In this document: positions 25,901 to 33,625 of the stretch, piece by piece
How positions within the stretch are numbered: position 1 is the stretch's first letter
How the letters are laid out: every line of letters starts with the position of its first letter
Assembly: GCA_934502885.1 (NCBI GenBank)
Contig: CAKSUT010000006.1
Span: 88,616 to 152,615 of the forward strand
DNA length: 64,000 nt
Reading direction: 5' to 3'
Source of the DNA: an uncultured Eubacteriales bacterium
GTDB taxonomy: Bacteria > Bacillota > Clostridia > Oscillospirales > CAG-382
Program-made: the position numbers and the translations under genes
Notes under the pieces: model-generated
Seen by the model: the letters and a program-made list of their open reading frames with translations, nothing else
Told to the model about the DNA's origin: nothing
Databases searched by the model: none

Positions 25901-28725
25901 AATACTGCGTAAATGTTGTTTGTTGTGAAAGCTCCCTTGGTACAGAGGTGCGTAGACATCGGGAGACTGAAGATAAGGGGCTTGCCGCCGAACTTATTGT
26001 AGTCAACCGCACCGCTTTCGCCGCCGGCTCTGAATCTTATCTGATTCTGCTTTGTGCCTTCGGGAAGCACATAGGAGAGACCTTCGCCGAATGCAAAATA
26101 GTTGTTCTGAGAATTGAGGAAGTTCCAGCCGTTGCCGCTGGTAAGGCCTTCAAATACGAGGTTCTCGAATTTGAGGAATGCAACAGTGCTTGCTCCGGGG
26201 TTGCCGGTAAGTACTCTTACTCTCGCAGTACCGGTGTAGTCATCCGCACCGTACTTGGAGGTTACCGTAATCATGCCGGTGTTGACATTCAGTTTTTCGA
26301 GAACACCGCTTACAGAACCGTCGCCGCATACAACTACGGTTGCCGTGTCTTCAGCGTTGGGAGCGAGAGCCGCCGCAAGGAGAACTGCCTGCTTGAGCGT
26401 GAGAACAGCAAGACCGGGAGTCTTACCGGAGTTGCCGTCGTTACCCTGTGCGGAAACGTAAATTACGTTGCCGGCTGTGCCTGTTGTAACAACGGGGTAG
26501 AATACTGTGTTGCCCGTTATTGTAAGAGCGACTGCGTTCTCTGTACCCTTTTCGGTTGTCCAGCCGATGAACTCGCTGCCTTCGGGAACGGAAACGTCTG
26601 CGCCGCCGTAGATAACGGTTTCGCCGTTAAGTGCGTCGATGGTGTAGAGAAGGTTTTCGTCGTTGTCGCGGAACTCTACATTGTAAACATCGGGAGCTTC
26701 GAGATACCACTCAACCTTATCGAAGTAGACTGCTTCGCCGTCAGTCCAATTATCGGGGCTTATGCCGGTGAGCGGTCTTACATGGAACTGCGGAATATTG
26801 CAGTCGTACGCGGAAAGATCGTAGGAGGTGTAGTCAAACTTTGCGTATGTCCACTTGCCGGATTCCATTGCGACATCCTGTGCGGGAACTGCCTTAAGGG
26901 AGGGGTCCTGCCAGTTGGAGGACTGATTCCAGAACGTGAACTTTCTTGATGCGGTTGTTGCGCCGGGAGCGTAGTAATATCTTACAAGAATGGTCTTGTA
27001 AATGGTGGGGTCAAACATTTTCGGACCCTTGAGTGCGGATTTGTTCTCAGGAACTTGTCCCGCACCCTCTATTGCGAGAGGCTCATTGACCGTTCTCGCT
27101 TCGTTGGGCGTGTACATATTTGCATTATAGCCCTTGAAGGTAACTCTTTCTCTCTTGAAAGCGTCCTTGTTATTTACGAAGTTTGTTGTCTCCGGCTGCC
27201 ATACGAGAGGATTCTTGTGTGCGGTTACGGTGTAGTCCGCCTTGAATGTAATCTCAGCGGTTACGGGAGTGAGCTTTATCTCGTCCTTTGTAACAGCCAT
27301 GCCGCCGAGAGTCCAGTTCTTGAATGCGTACCAGTTTTCCCCATCGCGGACTCTTGTCGGGTCAGAGGGAATGTTGGTGTCGATCATTGCGTTCTCGTTG
27401 ATATTATAGGAAGCAATTTCAGAATCGTCCCAATCAAGAAACTTAACTGCAAAGGTGTTCGCACCGACAGTGTTCCACTGTGCATAGAGAGTGGTGTCTG
27501 CCTTGATAGCGGCAATTTCCTCTGCCGTAAGAATGGCGCCGTCAGCGGCGAGAGACCAGCCCTTGAACACGAAGCCTTCCTTCTTGGGGATATCAATCAC
27601 GGAAACCGCATTCGAGGGGTGAGTGCCGGTTGTTTCGAGAACGGTTTCGCCGTCTTTCCATATTACGGTGATACCGTCGTCTCTCGTTACGGGGAACTCG
27701 TAGTTGTTTGCACTGTATTCGTCCTTGAACACGCCCCATGCGGCTACGTCGAAGTAAGCGTTTGTAACTTCATCTGCCGTAAGACCGCTACCGCCGAACG
27801 GACGGAATGCGAGGTGCTTAAAGGTTGTATCGGGGTTGCCCGACTTCTTTGTCATCTTAATGACAACCCTTGTCCACTCGTTTGCGTTAACGGCGGATGC
27901 GGCTTCAGCGGATTCACCGCCGCTGCCCTGATAAATTGCGAGAGAAGGCTTCTTGCCGCCGATGTTCGTGCGAACAAGCGCAACGTACCAGAACTCATCC
28001 GGGAACTCGGGAGTGCCGATGTCGTAAGAGTTGAAGTAGAAGCCGCGCGCATTGTTGCCGCTTGCCGGGTTCGGAACGGTTCTTACGTAAGCGTACTTGT
28101 TGGTGTAGTCCCAGCCGAAGCCGTCGCACTTGCCGAACTCAGAACCGCCGCCGTAGATGCCGCCTGCGCTGTCAAGATTTGCCGCTGCCTTGCTGTAGTA
28201 AGGAGCGTTGACAGTCTCAACGGGGTCGTCGGACTCTACGGTGACCGTGCCGGCGGTACAGGTGAGCGTGAGGTCGTCCATGTTGAAGTCGTATGTGTCT
28301 CCCACGGGAGCAGTAGGTGTTACCGTATACTTGCCGGGCTTAGCACCTTCGCTAATCTTAAAGGTAAGTGTACCGAGTACAGCACCAGCCGGAACAACCA
28401 GATCGGATGTAACGGTATCATTTGCCCAAGAGAAGTTTATGAATCCTTTGTCAATTGCGGGAGAATCAAATCCTGCGATAACACCTTTATCGGTGTAAGC
28501 AGTATTCGTCAAAACTGTCTTATCGTAATCAAAGCCTATACGAGCAGAAATAAGTCTAATCTCTGTCTTATTCACGAGCTCGATTGTAACTTCTTCACCG
28601 GGCTTACCTTTTGCATCAGTGAAGTAGACTTCTCCGGAATCAGCGGCACTTGCAACAAATGTGAAGCACGAGAACATCATGAGAACTGCAAGAAGCACCG
28701 CCAATGATTTAGAAAATCTGTTCAA
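22978..28725 (-). CDS. giant secreted protein: cohesin-like domains, InlB-type repeats, C-terminal dockerin
   Basis: This is a 1915-residue exported protein. The signal peptide ends FVASA near residue 26. Residues ~30-160 are a convincing cohesin-like domain (KPGEEVTIELVNKTEIRLIS, IGFDYDKTVLT, AVLGTLTFKISEGAKPGKYT). About eight InlB/Listeria-type repeats with the F-x-x-W core follow at roughly residues 388, 470, 721, 1121, 1185, 1411, 1480 and 1545 (for example FAGWKNTADE, FIGWTTVDGG), separated by beta-sandwich domains. A second cohesin-like domain lies near 1580-1720. The C-terminus is a carboxypeptidase-regulatory-like domain plus a dockerin with a degenerate first repeat (KVDLEDFVRILRGF) and a canonical second (ITEDGKVTIDDMAV). 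The TTG at 28725 is the likely start: AAAGGAG lies 8 nt upstream, while the ATG at 28743 overlaps the upstream stop codon and itself contains the ribosome binding site. It is cotranscribed with the 253-residue dockerin gene. Confidence 0.87.
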   Translation of the reverse strand: MNRFSKSLAVLLAVLMMFSCFTFVASAADSGEVYFTDAKGKPGEEVTIELVNKTEIRLISARIGFDYDKTVLTNTAYTDKGVIAGFDSPAIDKGFINFSWANDTVTSDLVVPAGAVLGTLTFKISEGAKPGKYTVTPTAPVGDTYDFNMDDLTLTCTAGTVTVESDDPVETVNAPYYSKAAANLDSAGGIYGGGSEFGKCDGFGWDYTNKYAYVRTVPNPASGNNARGFYFNSYDIGTPEFPDEFWYVALVRTNIGGKKPSLAIYQGSGGESAEAASAVNANEWTRVVIKMTKKSGNPDTTFKHLAFRPFGGSGLTADEVTNAYFDVAAWGVFKDEYSANNYEFPVTRDDGITVIWKDGETVLETTGTHPSNAVSVIDIPKKEGFVFKGWSLAADGAILTAEEIAAIKADTTLYAQWNTVGANTFAVKFLDWDDSEIASYNINENAMIDTNIPSDPTRVRDGENWYAFKNWTLGGMAVTKDEIKLTPVTAEITFKADYTVTAHKNPLVWQPETTNFVNNKDAFKRERVTFKGYNANMYTPNEARTVNEPLAIEGAGQVPENKSALKGPKMFDPTIYKTILVRYYYAPGATTASRKFTFWNQSSNWQDPSLKAVPAQDVAMESGKWTYAKFDYTSYDLSAYDCNIPQFHVRPLTGISPDNWTDGEAVYFDKVEWYLEAPDVYNVEFRDNDENLLYTIDALNGETVIYGGADVSVPEGSEFIGWTTEKGTENAVALTITGNTVFYPVVTTGTAGNVIYVSAQGNDGNSGKTPGLAVLTLKQAVLLAAALAPNAEDTATVVVCGDGSVSGVLEKLNVNTGMITVTSKYGADDYTGTARVRVLTGNPGASTVAFLKFENLVFEGLTSGNGWNFLNSQNNYFAFGEGLSYVLPEGTKQNQIRFRAGGESGAVDYNKFGGKPLIFSLPMSTHLCTKGAFTTNNIYAVFNEGYTGGVNVGNDSGTGKGTITGYTRIEVNGKGVTGLGMGTIEAHNADYAAIFNDGAKVVTTTVAAANDGNTYKKFVLSGGEGFVFHHNADVTKVGEFTVEKYPDGKKYYLYNGNEILPENWFGSMAFSFAESGTYAFDYADYKVTFAYGETAKTVYGKNGVAVAAPTDVTAPEHMEFKGWVKQGTEELVDLSAITEDMTLVPSFANITYTVMFGEQTLNGIYNETLTAPDAPVGEEGKVFAGWKNTADENDIIAAAAAFTVKGNATYEATWSDGPVDDPAFNGAVVFADANPYVEENAVGMVIAAKDGVETGAETTDTSKKGTAVKNGVEVLWYKGEGQMEYDFASIVENDADYHVTIRYGAKSENRAYYVSAGDKSGKLIAESCGAEGVFKYLTFDAALTTENAKVIIRPSSDFDDNEVKVFDLAEVIVWRDGGTVKFGETTFKGVLGTKITTPAAPAAEEGKKFIGWKNTADNTIVAAETEYEITGSATYEAAWETLKFTVKFDETVMNDVEYGTSVTAPEYTGAVPGGMTFAGWKNMDDDSLVAAGTAIVVKSNLTFVSYFKGIEYDVVIDGSTTPYTGGSVITLPDAPGTIPAGMNFIGWTTVDGGSVEYAGGAKYTVTGPVSFYPVYMAEDAAYYYGEATYTVHSGSYVVDLFVTGDAINVGAFGIKYPASLKLVNFAYGDKAEKFSLADYSVNDAANGIYADVYMPKNAMGGNYVIDAKAAPVKLGTFTFEVLDKAAFETLTANERFGNAVLTADFGDGKYYDVANNTTLYTAMDATDPLAGGKNKPIAVQYVTENVIEKVVTVNGTYIASERLGAVDASMKKAELNVYNKNTNALVKTLTLDEKIDNLTTAYSVELAPGEYEFVFSKTAYLTVKVDVTVADDVDMMTADTATAFGGDIYDSVAAKKNEKVDLEDFVRILRGFDDSVSASTDYIKEADITEDGKVTIDDMAVIGRNFGKTGYNITP

Positions 28726-28742
28726 AATCAAAACTCCTTTCA

Positions 28743-29504
28743 TTATTTAAGTTCTTTGTAGTCTTCCCAATTGGAGAGGTAACGTGCCAAATATGTTCTG
28801 TCCTTATTGTTAACAACTCCGTCGCCGTTAACGTCAGCTGCATATTCGTCTATATCCGCATATCCTTCCCAGTTGGAGAGGTAACGCGCCAAATATGTTC
28901 TGTCTTTATTGTTAACTACGCCGTCCCCGTTAAGGTCGCCCTTAAGGACATTTCTTACGGTGCCGTCCTTAGTGGTAACTTCAACGGTCGTGCCGGTGAG
29001 GTCAACGAAGCCGCTTTCGAGTGCGGTTGCGGTGAATGTGTAACCCTCCGTCGGGAAGGTTGCGGGGGCTGTGAAATGTGCTTCAAGGAGAACGCCGTCC
29101 TCGGCGATACCGCCCTTTGCGAGAGTAACCGTGTTGACTACCGCAACGAGGGTGATTGTTCTCTTTGAAGCGTCGTGTTCGATCCAGTAAGCCGTTTCCT
29201 CAACGCCGTCGATTGAGAGCTTGCACACGTCGGTGACTTTGGCTGTGGCTTCCGCCGAAACATAGGTGAATCCTTCGGGGTATGTAAGAGTTACGCCGAA
29301 GGTGTCCATTGCCTTTTCCGCCGTCAGTCCGGAAACGCCCACTTCTATTTTAACATCCGCTCCGGCTTTTGCCGTTGCGTTATTAACGTAGAACTCGGGT
29401 AATTCCACCGCCGACGCCGTAAAAGGCACAAGCATTGCGAAAATCATTGCCACCGCGAGGCAAAGACACATCGCTCTGCTTTTGGATGCAGAGAGTCTTT
29501 TCAT
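28743..29504 (-). CDS. secreted cohesin-like plus dockerin adaptor protein
   Basis: This is a 253-residue exported protein with a signal peptide (SRAMCLCLAVAMIFAML, cleavage after TASA). Residues ~33-180 form a cohesin-like beta-sandwich (KAGADVKIEVGVSGL, FGVTLTYPEGFTYV, VLLEAHFTAPATFP). A textbook type I dockerin with two nearly identical F-hand repeats follows: DLNGDGVVNNKDRTYLARYL and DVNGDGVVNNKDRTYLARYL. Each has the Asp-x-Asn-x-Asp-Gly calcium loop, and the recognition positions are identical in both. A protein with both a cohesin-like domain and a dockerin could act as an adaptor in a surface complex; that is inference. GAAGGAG precedes the ATG. It is the first gene of a two-gene operon with the 1915-residue protein and lies behind a 150-nt structured leader. 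Confidence 0.88.
   Translation of the reverse strand: MKRLSASKSRAMCLCLAVAMIFAMLVPFTASAVELPEFYVNNATAKAGADVKIEVGVSGLTAEKAMDTFGVTLTYPEGFTYVSAEATAKVTDVCKLSIDGVEETAYWIEHDASKRTITLVAVVNTVTLAKGGIAEDGVLLEAHFTAPATFPTEGYTFTATALESGFVDLTGTTVEVTTKDGTVRNVLKGDLNGDGVVNNKDRTYLARYLSNWEGYADIDEYAADVNGDGVVNNKDRTYLARYLSNWEDYKELK
28763..28937 (-). repeat. tandem dockerin F-hand coding repeat (2 x 73 bp)
   Basis: 28763-28835 and 28865-28937 match at about 66 of 73 positions, offset by 102 bp. They encode the two dockerin repeats of the 253-residue protein. Most differences are synonymous or fall at the ends, which suggests recent duplication or gene conversion. Confidence 0.85.
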
Positions 29505-29650
29505 TTTATCGCTCCTTCTTTATAGATTAGTGTACGTTCTCCGCAATCACACCGCGTTTTTCTGACCCTGCAAAACAAGCCGATGACAAGAACCTTGGGA
29601 TTTTGCTTTTCGGCAGGGTACGGGCAGACCCCGAGAGACTATACCTTGGT
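29505..29650 (-). promoter_or_regulatory. long structured 5' leader of the cohesin/dockerin operon, class unknown
   Basis: Between the promoter -10 box and the start codon lies a ~145-nt leader. Its core (about 29555-29647) holds strong complementarities: on the minus strand TACCCTGC pairs with GCAGGGT, enclosing CCGA...TCGG and AAGCAAAA...TTGTTTTGC segments that can form alternative pairings, and GTCTC near the 5' end can close with GAGAAC. The arrangement fits a cis-acting RNA, or a small stable RNA read through into the operon. It does not match the consensus of c-di-GMP-I, cobalamin, SAM, TPP, lysine, purine, fluoride or guanidine-I riboswitches as I recall them. Confidence 0.45.
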
Positions 29651-29653
29651 GAC

Positions 29654-29682
29654 ATTATACATTCTTTTGCTTTTAAAATCAA
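29654..29682 (-). promoter_or_regulatory. promoter of the cohesin/dockerin operon
   Basis: Minus-strand TTGATT (29677-29682), 17-nt spacer, TATAAT (29654-29659). The stretch 29683-29889 beyond it holds no gene that I can support. Confidence 0.8.
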
Positions 29683-29889
29683 GTCTTTTTTGAAAATTTT
29701 TCAAAGTTTGTGCAATTCGTCGGTTTTGTGCGTACCGTTTTGTATATTTTAAACACACGAGACAGTTTTATTTGTTGTTTCTTACAATTTTCGGGCGAAA
29801 TATTCCCTCAAAAACGTTTTAGACAAAGAAGCTTTTACGCACTCACTGTTTCTCGCGCCGTTTCGGTACAAAGCCCAAATAAACGGATA

Positions 29890-29915
29890 AAGCCGACGCG
29901 GACAGCCGCGTCGGC
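29890..29915 (-). terminator. terminator after the binding-lipoprotein gene
   Basis: AGCCGACGCG and CGCGTCGGCT form a perfect 10-bp stem with a 6-nt loop, 30 bp past the stop codon. The T-tract on the minus strand is weak (TTTATCC). Confidence 0.75.
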
Positions 29916-29944
29916 TCTTTGGGTACTCTGTTTTACTTACGCAC

Positions 29945-31705
29945 TTACTCTGCTGTTTTCTCCGCAGTGCCGTCCGCAGTCTCTTCCTCTTCGGCTTCGT
30001 CATCGGTAACCTCTTTGTAAAGCTCATACTTGGCGAGCTTTGTCTTGGCGAAGTCCTTTGTTCCGAAGAACGTGGTCGAAATCTTCGAGAGATCCTTCTT
30101 TGCGATGTATGACGTCGACTTGAAGAAGAGCGGCGCGACGGGGGCGTCGGCAACTATAATCTTCTCCGCGTTCTTCATCGCGTCGAATCTTTCGGCGGTG
30201 GTCTTTGCGTTGCAGAGGGTGTCGATTACCGCATTGTACTCCTCGGACACATAGCCGGTGAAGTGGGGCGTGTAGAACACGTCGGGGTTTGTAACGTCAA
30301 CAGTGTGTCCGCTGTACTTTGTTGCGAAAGGATAGAGCATCGACGAAGCGTCGCCGGTTACGCACATATAATCCATTGCGATAACGTCGAAATCGCCGGT
30401 GTCAACGAGGTTTATCATCTCTGCGGAGGTTACGGGAACAAGCTTTACGCTGTAGCCGAGGTTCTTCCAAACGCCCTGCGCGTACTCGGCAATCTCTTTC
30501 TCATATGCGCGGTCTGCGTTATATGTGAGGTTGAACGAACCCTTGCCCTTTGCGGCGTCTCCTGCCGTCGCGGAGATAACGTCGCCTGCCTCGCTTCTGA
30601 AGCTCTTGCCGTAGCCCGAGCCGTTTACGCCGTTCGGAACAAGACCGGTTGCCGGCTTTGCGCCTCTGCCGACTATAGCGGCGATCTCGGTTCTGTCGAG
30701 AGCGGTGCTGAGTGCATTTCTGACTGCGGCGTCGGAGAGGACGTCGTTCTCGGTATTAAAGAAATATGTATAGGTCGTGAGGGTGTCGGCGGTATTGAAG
30801 CCGCTCTGAGAGGACATTGTGTCGTAGCCCTCCTTGGAGAACGAGCCGAGGTAGAAGAGCGTATCGGCGGGCTCGGAGGGAGTCGTGTTGTACGCCTCGA
30901 GCTGACCGTCGTCGCCGCCGTCAAAGTTTACGATTATTCTGTAGGGATTTACGTACTTCGTGAGCTTTTCTCTGGTACGGAGAGAGTTATACTGTGTGCT
31001 TCTCTCGAGTATCATGGAGTCAACGCCGAAAGTCTTTACCGCAAACGGACCGTTCGTACAGATTGTTGTGGAAGCCTGCGCCCACTCGTCGGTCTTTACC
31101 TTGTCCTCGCGAAGAGGAACGAGAACAGGGCTTGCGAGGGTTTCGAGGAAGTAGTTTACGTCGGTGTAGCCCTCCTCAAAGGTAACCTCGAGGATTTTGT
31201 CGGTAACTGCGGTTACGCCGAGGTCGGCAACGGTAACTTCTCCGGACTTTACCTTTGCGGCGTTCTCGATGGGGTAAAGGAGAGCCGCGGCAGGGTTGTT
31301 TGCGGAGGGCTGAAGTATACGCTTCCATGCGAAGATGAAGTCGTCGGAGTCAACGGGAATACCATCGGACCACTTTGTGCTTTTTAAGGTTATGAGAAGC
31401 TTGAGCTTGCCGTCTCTTTCATCGATTTCGCTCTTCCACTCGCTTGCAACGGCGCCAACGGGCTTGCCTTTTGAATTGAGCTTGAAGAGTCCCTCGTAGA
31501 TGAGGTTCATATACTGAAAAGCGTCGGAATTGAACACGAGCTTTCCGGGGTCAAGGTCGTGCGGTCTCTCGCCGACGTACATATTTATCTCGGCGCCCTT
31601 ATCGACTTCCTTTTCGGTTTCTTCGTCGTCTGTGCTTCCTGAACAGCCGGCAAGAAGCGAAACGAGAAGTGCGGCGCTCAAAAGCATTGAAAGCAGTTTT
31701 TTCAT
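29945..31705 (-). CDS. peptide/oligosaccharide ABC transporter substrate-binding lipoprotein (SBP family 5)
   Basis: This is a 586-residue lipid-anchored solute receptor of the OppA/DppA class, which captures peptides or other solutes for an ABC importer. The signal sequence MKKLLSMLLSAALLVSLLAGC ends in a lipobox (LAGC). The mature protein starts with a Ser/Glu-rich linker. Family features are LDPGKLVFNSDAFQYMNLIYEG near the N-terminus, KWSDGIPVDSDDFIFAWKRI, RNALSTALDRTEIAAIV and the C-terminal lobe. An acidic Glu/Thr-rich tail ends the protein. ATG at 31705 has AGGAGG 9 nt upstream. No permease or ATPase genes lie nearby, so it is an orphan receptor with its own promoter and terminator. Confidence 0.93.
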   Translation of the reverse strand: MKKLLSMLLSAALLVSLLAGCSGSTDDEETEKEVDKGAEINMYVGERPHDLDPGKLVFNSDAFQYMNLIYEGLFKLNSKGKPVGAVASEWKSEIDERDGKLKLLITLKSTKWSDGIPVDSDDFIFAWKRILQPSANNPAAALLYPIENAAKVKSGEVTVADLGVTAVTDKILEVTFEEGYTDVNYFLETLASPVLVPLREDKVKTDEWAQASTTICTNGPFAVKTFGVDSMILERSTQYNSLRTREKLTKYVNPYRIIVNFDGGDDGQLEAYNTTPSEPADTLFYLGSFSKEGYDTMSSQSGFNTADTLTTYTYFFNTENDVLSDAAVRNALSTALDRTEIAAIVGRGAKPATGLVPNGVNGSGYGKSFRSEAGDVISATAGDAAKGKGSFNLTYNADRAYEKEIAEYAQGVWKNLGYSVKLVPVTSAEMINLVDTGDFDVIAMDYMCVTGDASSMLYPFATKYSGHTVDVTNPDVFYTPHFTGYVSEEYNAVIDTLCNAKTTAERFDAMKNAEKIIVADAPVAPLFFKSTSYIAKKDLSKISTTFFGTKDFAKTKLAKYELYKEVTDDEAEEEETADGTAEKTAE

Positions 31706-31821
31706 TACAGTTTTTCCTCCTAAGTATAAAAGCGTGGCGGCAGAAAAAAGCGCCGTCTCAAAAAAAGCGCGGACATGATGCGCCGTTCGCACAAACACGT
31801 AAGCACTTTAAGCTAAGCGAC

Positions 31822-31850
31822 ATTATAGCACAATTCGCAAAGATAATCAA
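31822..31850 (-). promoter_or_regulatory. promoter of the binding-lipoprotein gene
   Basis: Minus-strand TTGATT (31845-31850), 17-nt spacer, TATAAT (31822-31827). Confidence 0.78.
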
Positions 31851-31921
31851 CACAATTTACTTAACATTTTCAGATTTTAGCATTTGCACAATTTTGACCC
31901 CTATATTTTGTAAACCTTGCA

Positions 31922-31954
31922 CAAAAAAGGAAAAGGTCACGGAAACCCGTGACC
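31922..31954 (-). terminator. terminator after the SGNH hydrolase gene
   Basis: On the minus strand GGTCACGG-GTTT-CCGTGACC is followed by TTTTCCTTTTTT, 18 bp past the stop codon. Confidence 0.9.
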
Positions 31955-31972
31955 CTCTGTAAGCATTTATGA

Positions 31973-32611
31973 TCAGAGCTTTGATACCGCAAAATCCGAG
32001 CATTTATCGGCGAGAAGCTCGTAGCCGTCCTCGTTGTAGTGGTAGCCGTCGTTCGCGCGGATATCGGCCTTGCCGAACACGACGTCGTAGAGGTTGTTGA
32101 CGGGGAGTCCGTGCTTTTCGGCGATTCTCTTTACCGCTTCGTTGCGCGCCTTTACTCTCTCGTTTCCGTTGCCGTACTCGGCAGGGTTGCCGTTTGCGGA
32201 GAGAGGCGTGCCGAGCATAAGAGCGAGCTTATCCGCTCCGACTCTCTTTATAAGGAAGCCGACGGCCTCATTGTAGCAGGTCTCGTAATCCTCTTCGTTC
32301 ACCGAGAAGCCGTGGAGGCAGTTGTTGAACTGTACGAAGTCGTACCTGTAGTCTTTTGTCATGTAGTCAAGCTCACGGATAAGGTCGGGGTTGTCGATAC
32401 CCTTGGAGGTCGTCATGAAATCGACGTTAAGGGGAGCGGCGGTGTACTTCTCACGGAGCATTGCCGGGAGAAACCGTCTCATGCCGTCCGTTATCGAGTC
32501 GCCGATGAAGAGAAGTCTGCGGCTTGAAGCCTCCTCTTCGGGGGTAAGGTTTGTGTGGTCGTGCCATACGCTTACCCATTCAAAATGTTCGAGTTTGCAG
32601 TTGTGGTTCAC
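31973..32611 (-). CDS. SGNH/GDSL-type hydrolase (small, cytosolic)
   Basis: This is a 212-residue SGNH-fold esterase without a signal peptide. The nucleophile block is LLFIGDSITDGM (Ser near residue 40). Block III-like QFNNCLHGF carries an Asn, and the C-terminal ANDGYHYNEDGYELLADK supplies the Asp-x-x-His pair in a variant form. Such enzymes commonly remove acetyl groups from sugars. The start is GTG at 32611, with AAAGGAG 8 nt upstream. Its first ~123 bp are duplicated at 35043-35165, where the copy starts with ATG and is truncated after GDSIT. It lies downstream of the interrupted zinc-ribbon gene, and before the insertions was probably cotranscribed with the glycosidase at 35172-36347. 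Confidence 0.88.
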   Translation of the reverse strand: MNHNCKLEHFEWVSVWHDHTNLTPEEEASSRRLLFIGDSITDGMRRFLPAMLREKYTAAPLNVDFMTTSKGIDNPDLIRELDYMTKDYRYDFVQFNNCLHGFSVNEEDYETCYNEAVGFLIKRVGADKLALMLGTPLSANGNPAEYGNGNERVKARNEAVKRIAEKHGLPVNNLYDVVFGKADIRANDGYHYNEDGYELLADKCSDFAVSKL

Positions 32612-32836
32612 ATTAATATCTCCTTTCAAAGCGGCAATACGCCGCCGTGTACTTTGTGTCTATGTCCTTTTGCAGCCGGATATTGGTACATCGCAGCAAA
32701 GAGTCCGCTGTAAAAATCCGGGTGTTTTCTCCTTCCCTTCCGACAGTCAGGGCAGCGTTTGGGAAGTTTCATTCCGTTGTCGAGCTTTTGAATAAACTCC
32801 TCTAGGGTGTGTTTCCAAAGTCATCAGCAGGCGAAA

Positions 32837-33435
32837 TTATGCAAGCCAGAGCAGCGCAGCCGCCAAACGAATGAAAGCGAGGAATCTGCAAGCGAGCTTT
32901 TCGAAGCGCATAGCGACTCTGCGATGATCTTTGATCTTCATGAAAAAGCATTCAACAAGATGCCTTTCTTTGTAGTGATAGAAATCGGTGTACCACGGAT
33001 CAACTGAGTTCGCCTTTGGCGGAATGCAGAAGTCAGCGTCATGGTTGGCAATGTATTCACGGTTTTCCCATGAACCATGGGCTTTGTCAGCGAGAACAGT
33101 GCTGCCGGAAATATCGAGCTGTTCAAGACAATTTTGAAGCATGCTCCCATCATGTACCTGTCCGCCGGTAAGCTCCAGTACCAAGGGGTAGCCGAGTCCA
33201 TCCACTACCGCGCGGATTTTGGTGGATCTTCCTCCCCGGCTGATTCCGATATGCTGATGGTCATCATATTCCAGAGTCCCTTTTTTGCACCGGCACTTGA
33301 CCGATGCGCTTTGATATAAGTTCCATCGATACACAGATCCTGCATATCCGGATTCTTGCGAACACTTTCAAACAACTGCTTGAGTTTTTCGTCTTTCTCC
33401 CACTGGGCATCATCAATTTCATATCGTCTTGCCAT
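32837..33435 (-). pseudogene. IS5-family transposase (OrfA/OrfB by -1 frameshift), internally deleted
   Basis: OrfA starts at 33435 behind GGGGAG and reads MARRYEIDDAQWEKDEKLKQ. OrfB continues to 32837 in the -1 frame. A slippery A6G run at 33281-33286 (minus strand CAAAAAAGGG) is well placed for programmed -1 frameshifting, giving about 199 residues. DDE residues are visible: DLCIDGTYIKAH (first Asp), TVLADKAHGS (second Asp) and HLVECFFMKIKDHRR (Glu). Relative to typical IS427-type transposases, a block of ~60 residues is missing between the DAQWE motif and the LFESV region, which removes most of the N-terminal DNA-binding part. The copy is therefore likely inactive, although the catalytic core is intact. 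Confidence 0.8.
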
Positions 33436-33469
33436 CTTTGCGCTCCCCTCGTTTATCTTTGTCGTAATC

Positions 33470-33550
33470 ATATTATACACGATACGAGCGATTTTTGCAA
33501 GATGTTATTCGATTTCTTTCAAATAATTGAGTTTAGAAACACACTCTAAT
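33470..33550 (+). repeat. 81-bp direct repeat, inner copy (IS right end)
   Basis: Identical over 81 bp to 34847-34927. It includes the transposase-proximal subterminal region and the right terminal inverted repeat of the IS. Confidence 0.95.
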
Positions 33551-33625
33551 TTCTTTGTGGACATATTATTGCATAATTGAATTTTTGGATAAAATATCGG
33601 TAAATAGCGGTGATGGATATTATAA

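Noticed and set aside
23950..28707. Long plus-strand frames opposite the 1915-residue gene
   Set aside because: Same reasoning: antisense to clearly coding sequence, no recognisable domains.
29555..29647. c-di-GMP or cobalamin riboswitch before the dockerin operon
   Set aside because: The hallmark sequences (GACGCAAAGCC type core; GCCACTG B12 box) are absent. The element is kept only as an unclassified leader.
29710..30009. Plus-strand 99-codon frame in the gap before the binding-lipoprotein gene
   Set aside because: No ribosome binding site, overlaps the terminator and the 3' end of the minus-strand gene, and shows no recognisable features.
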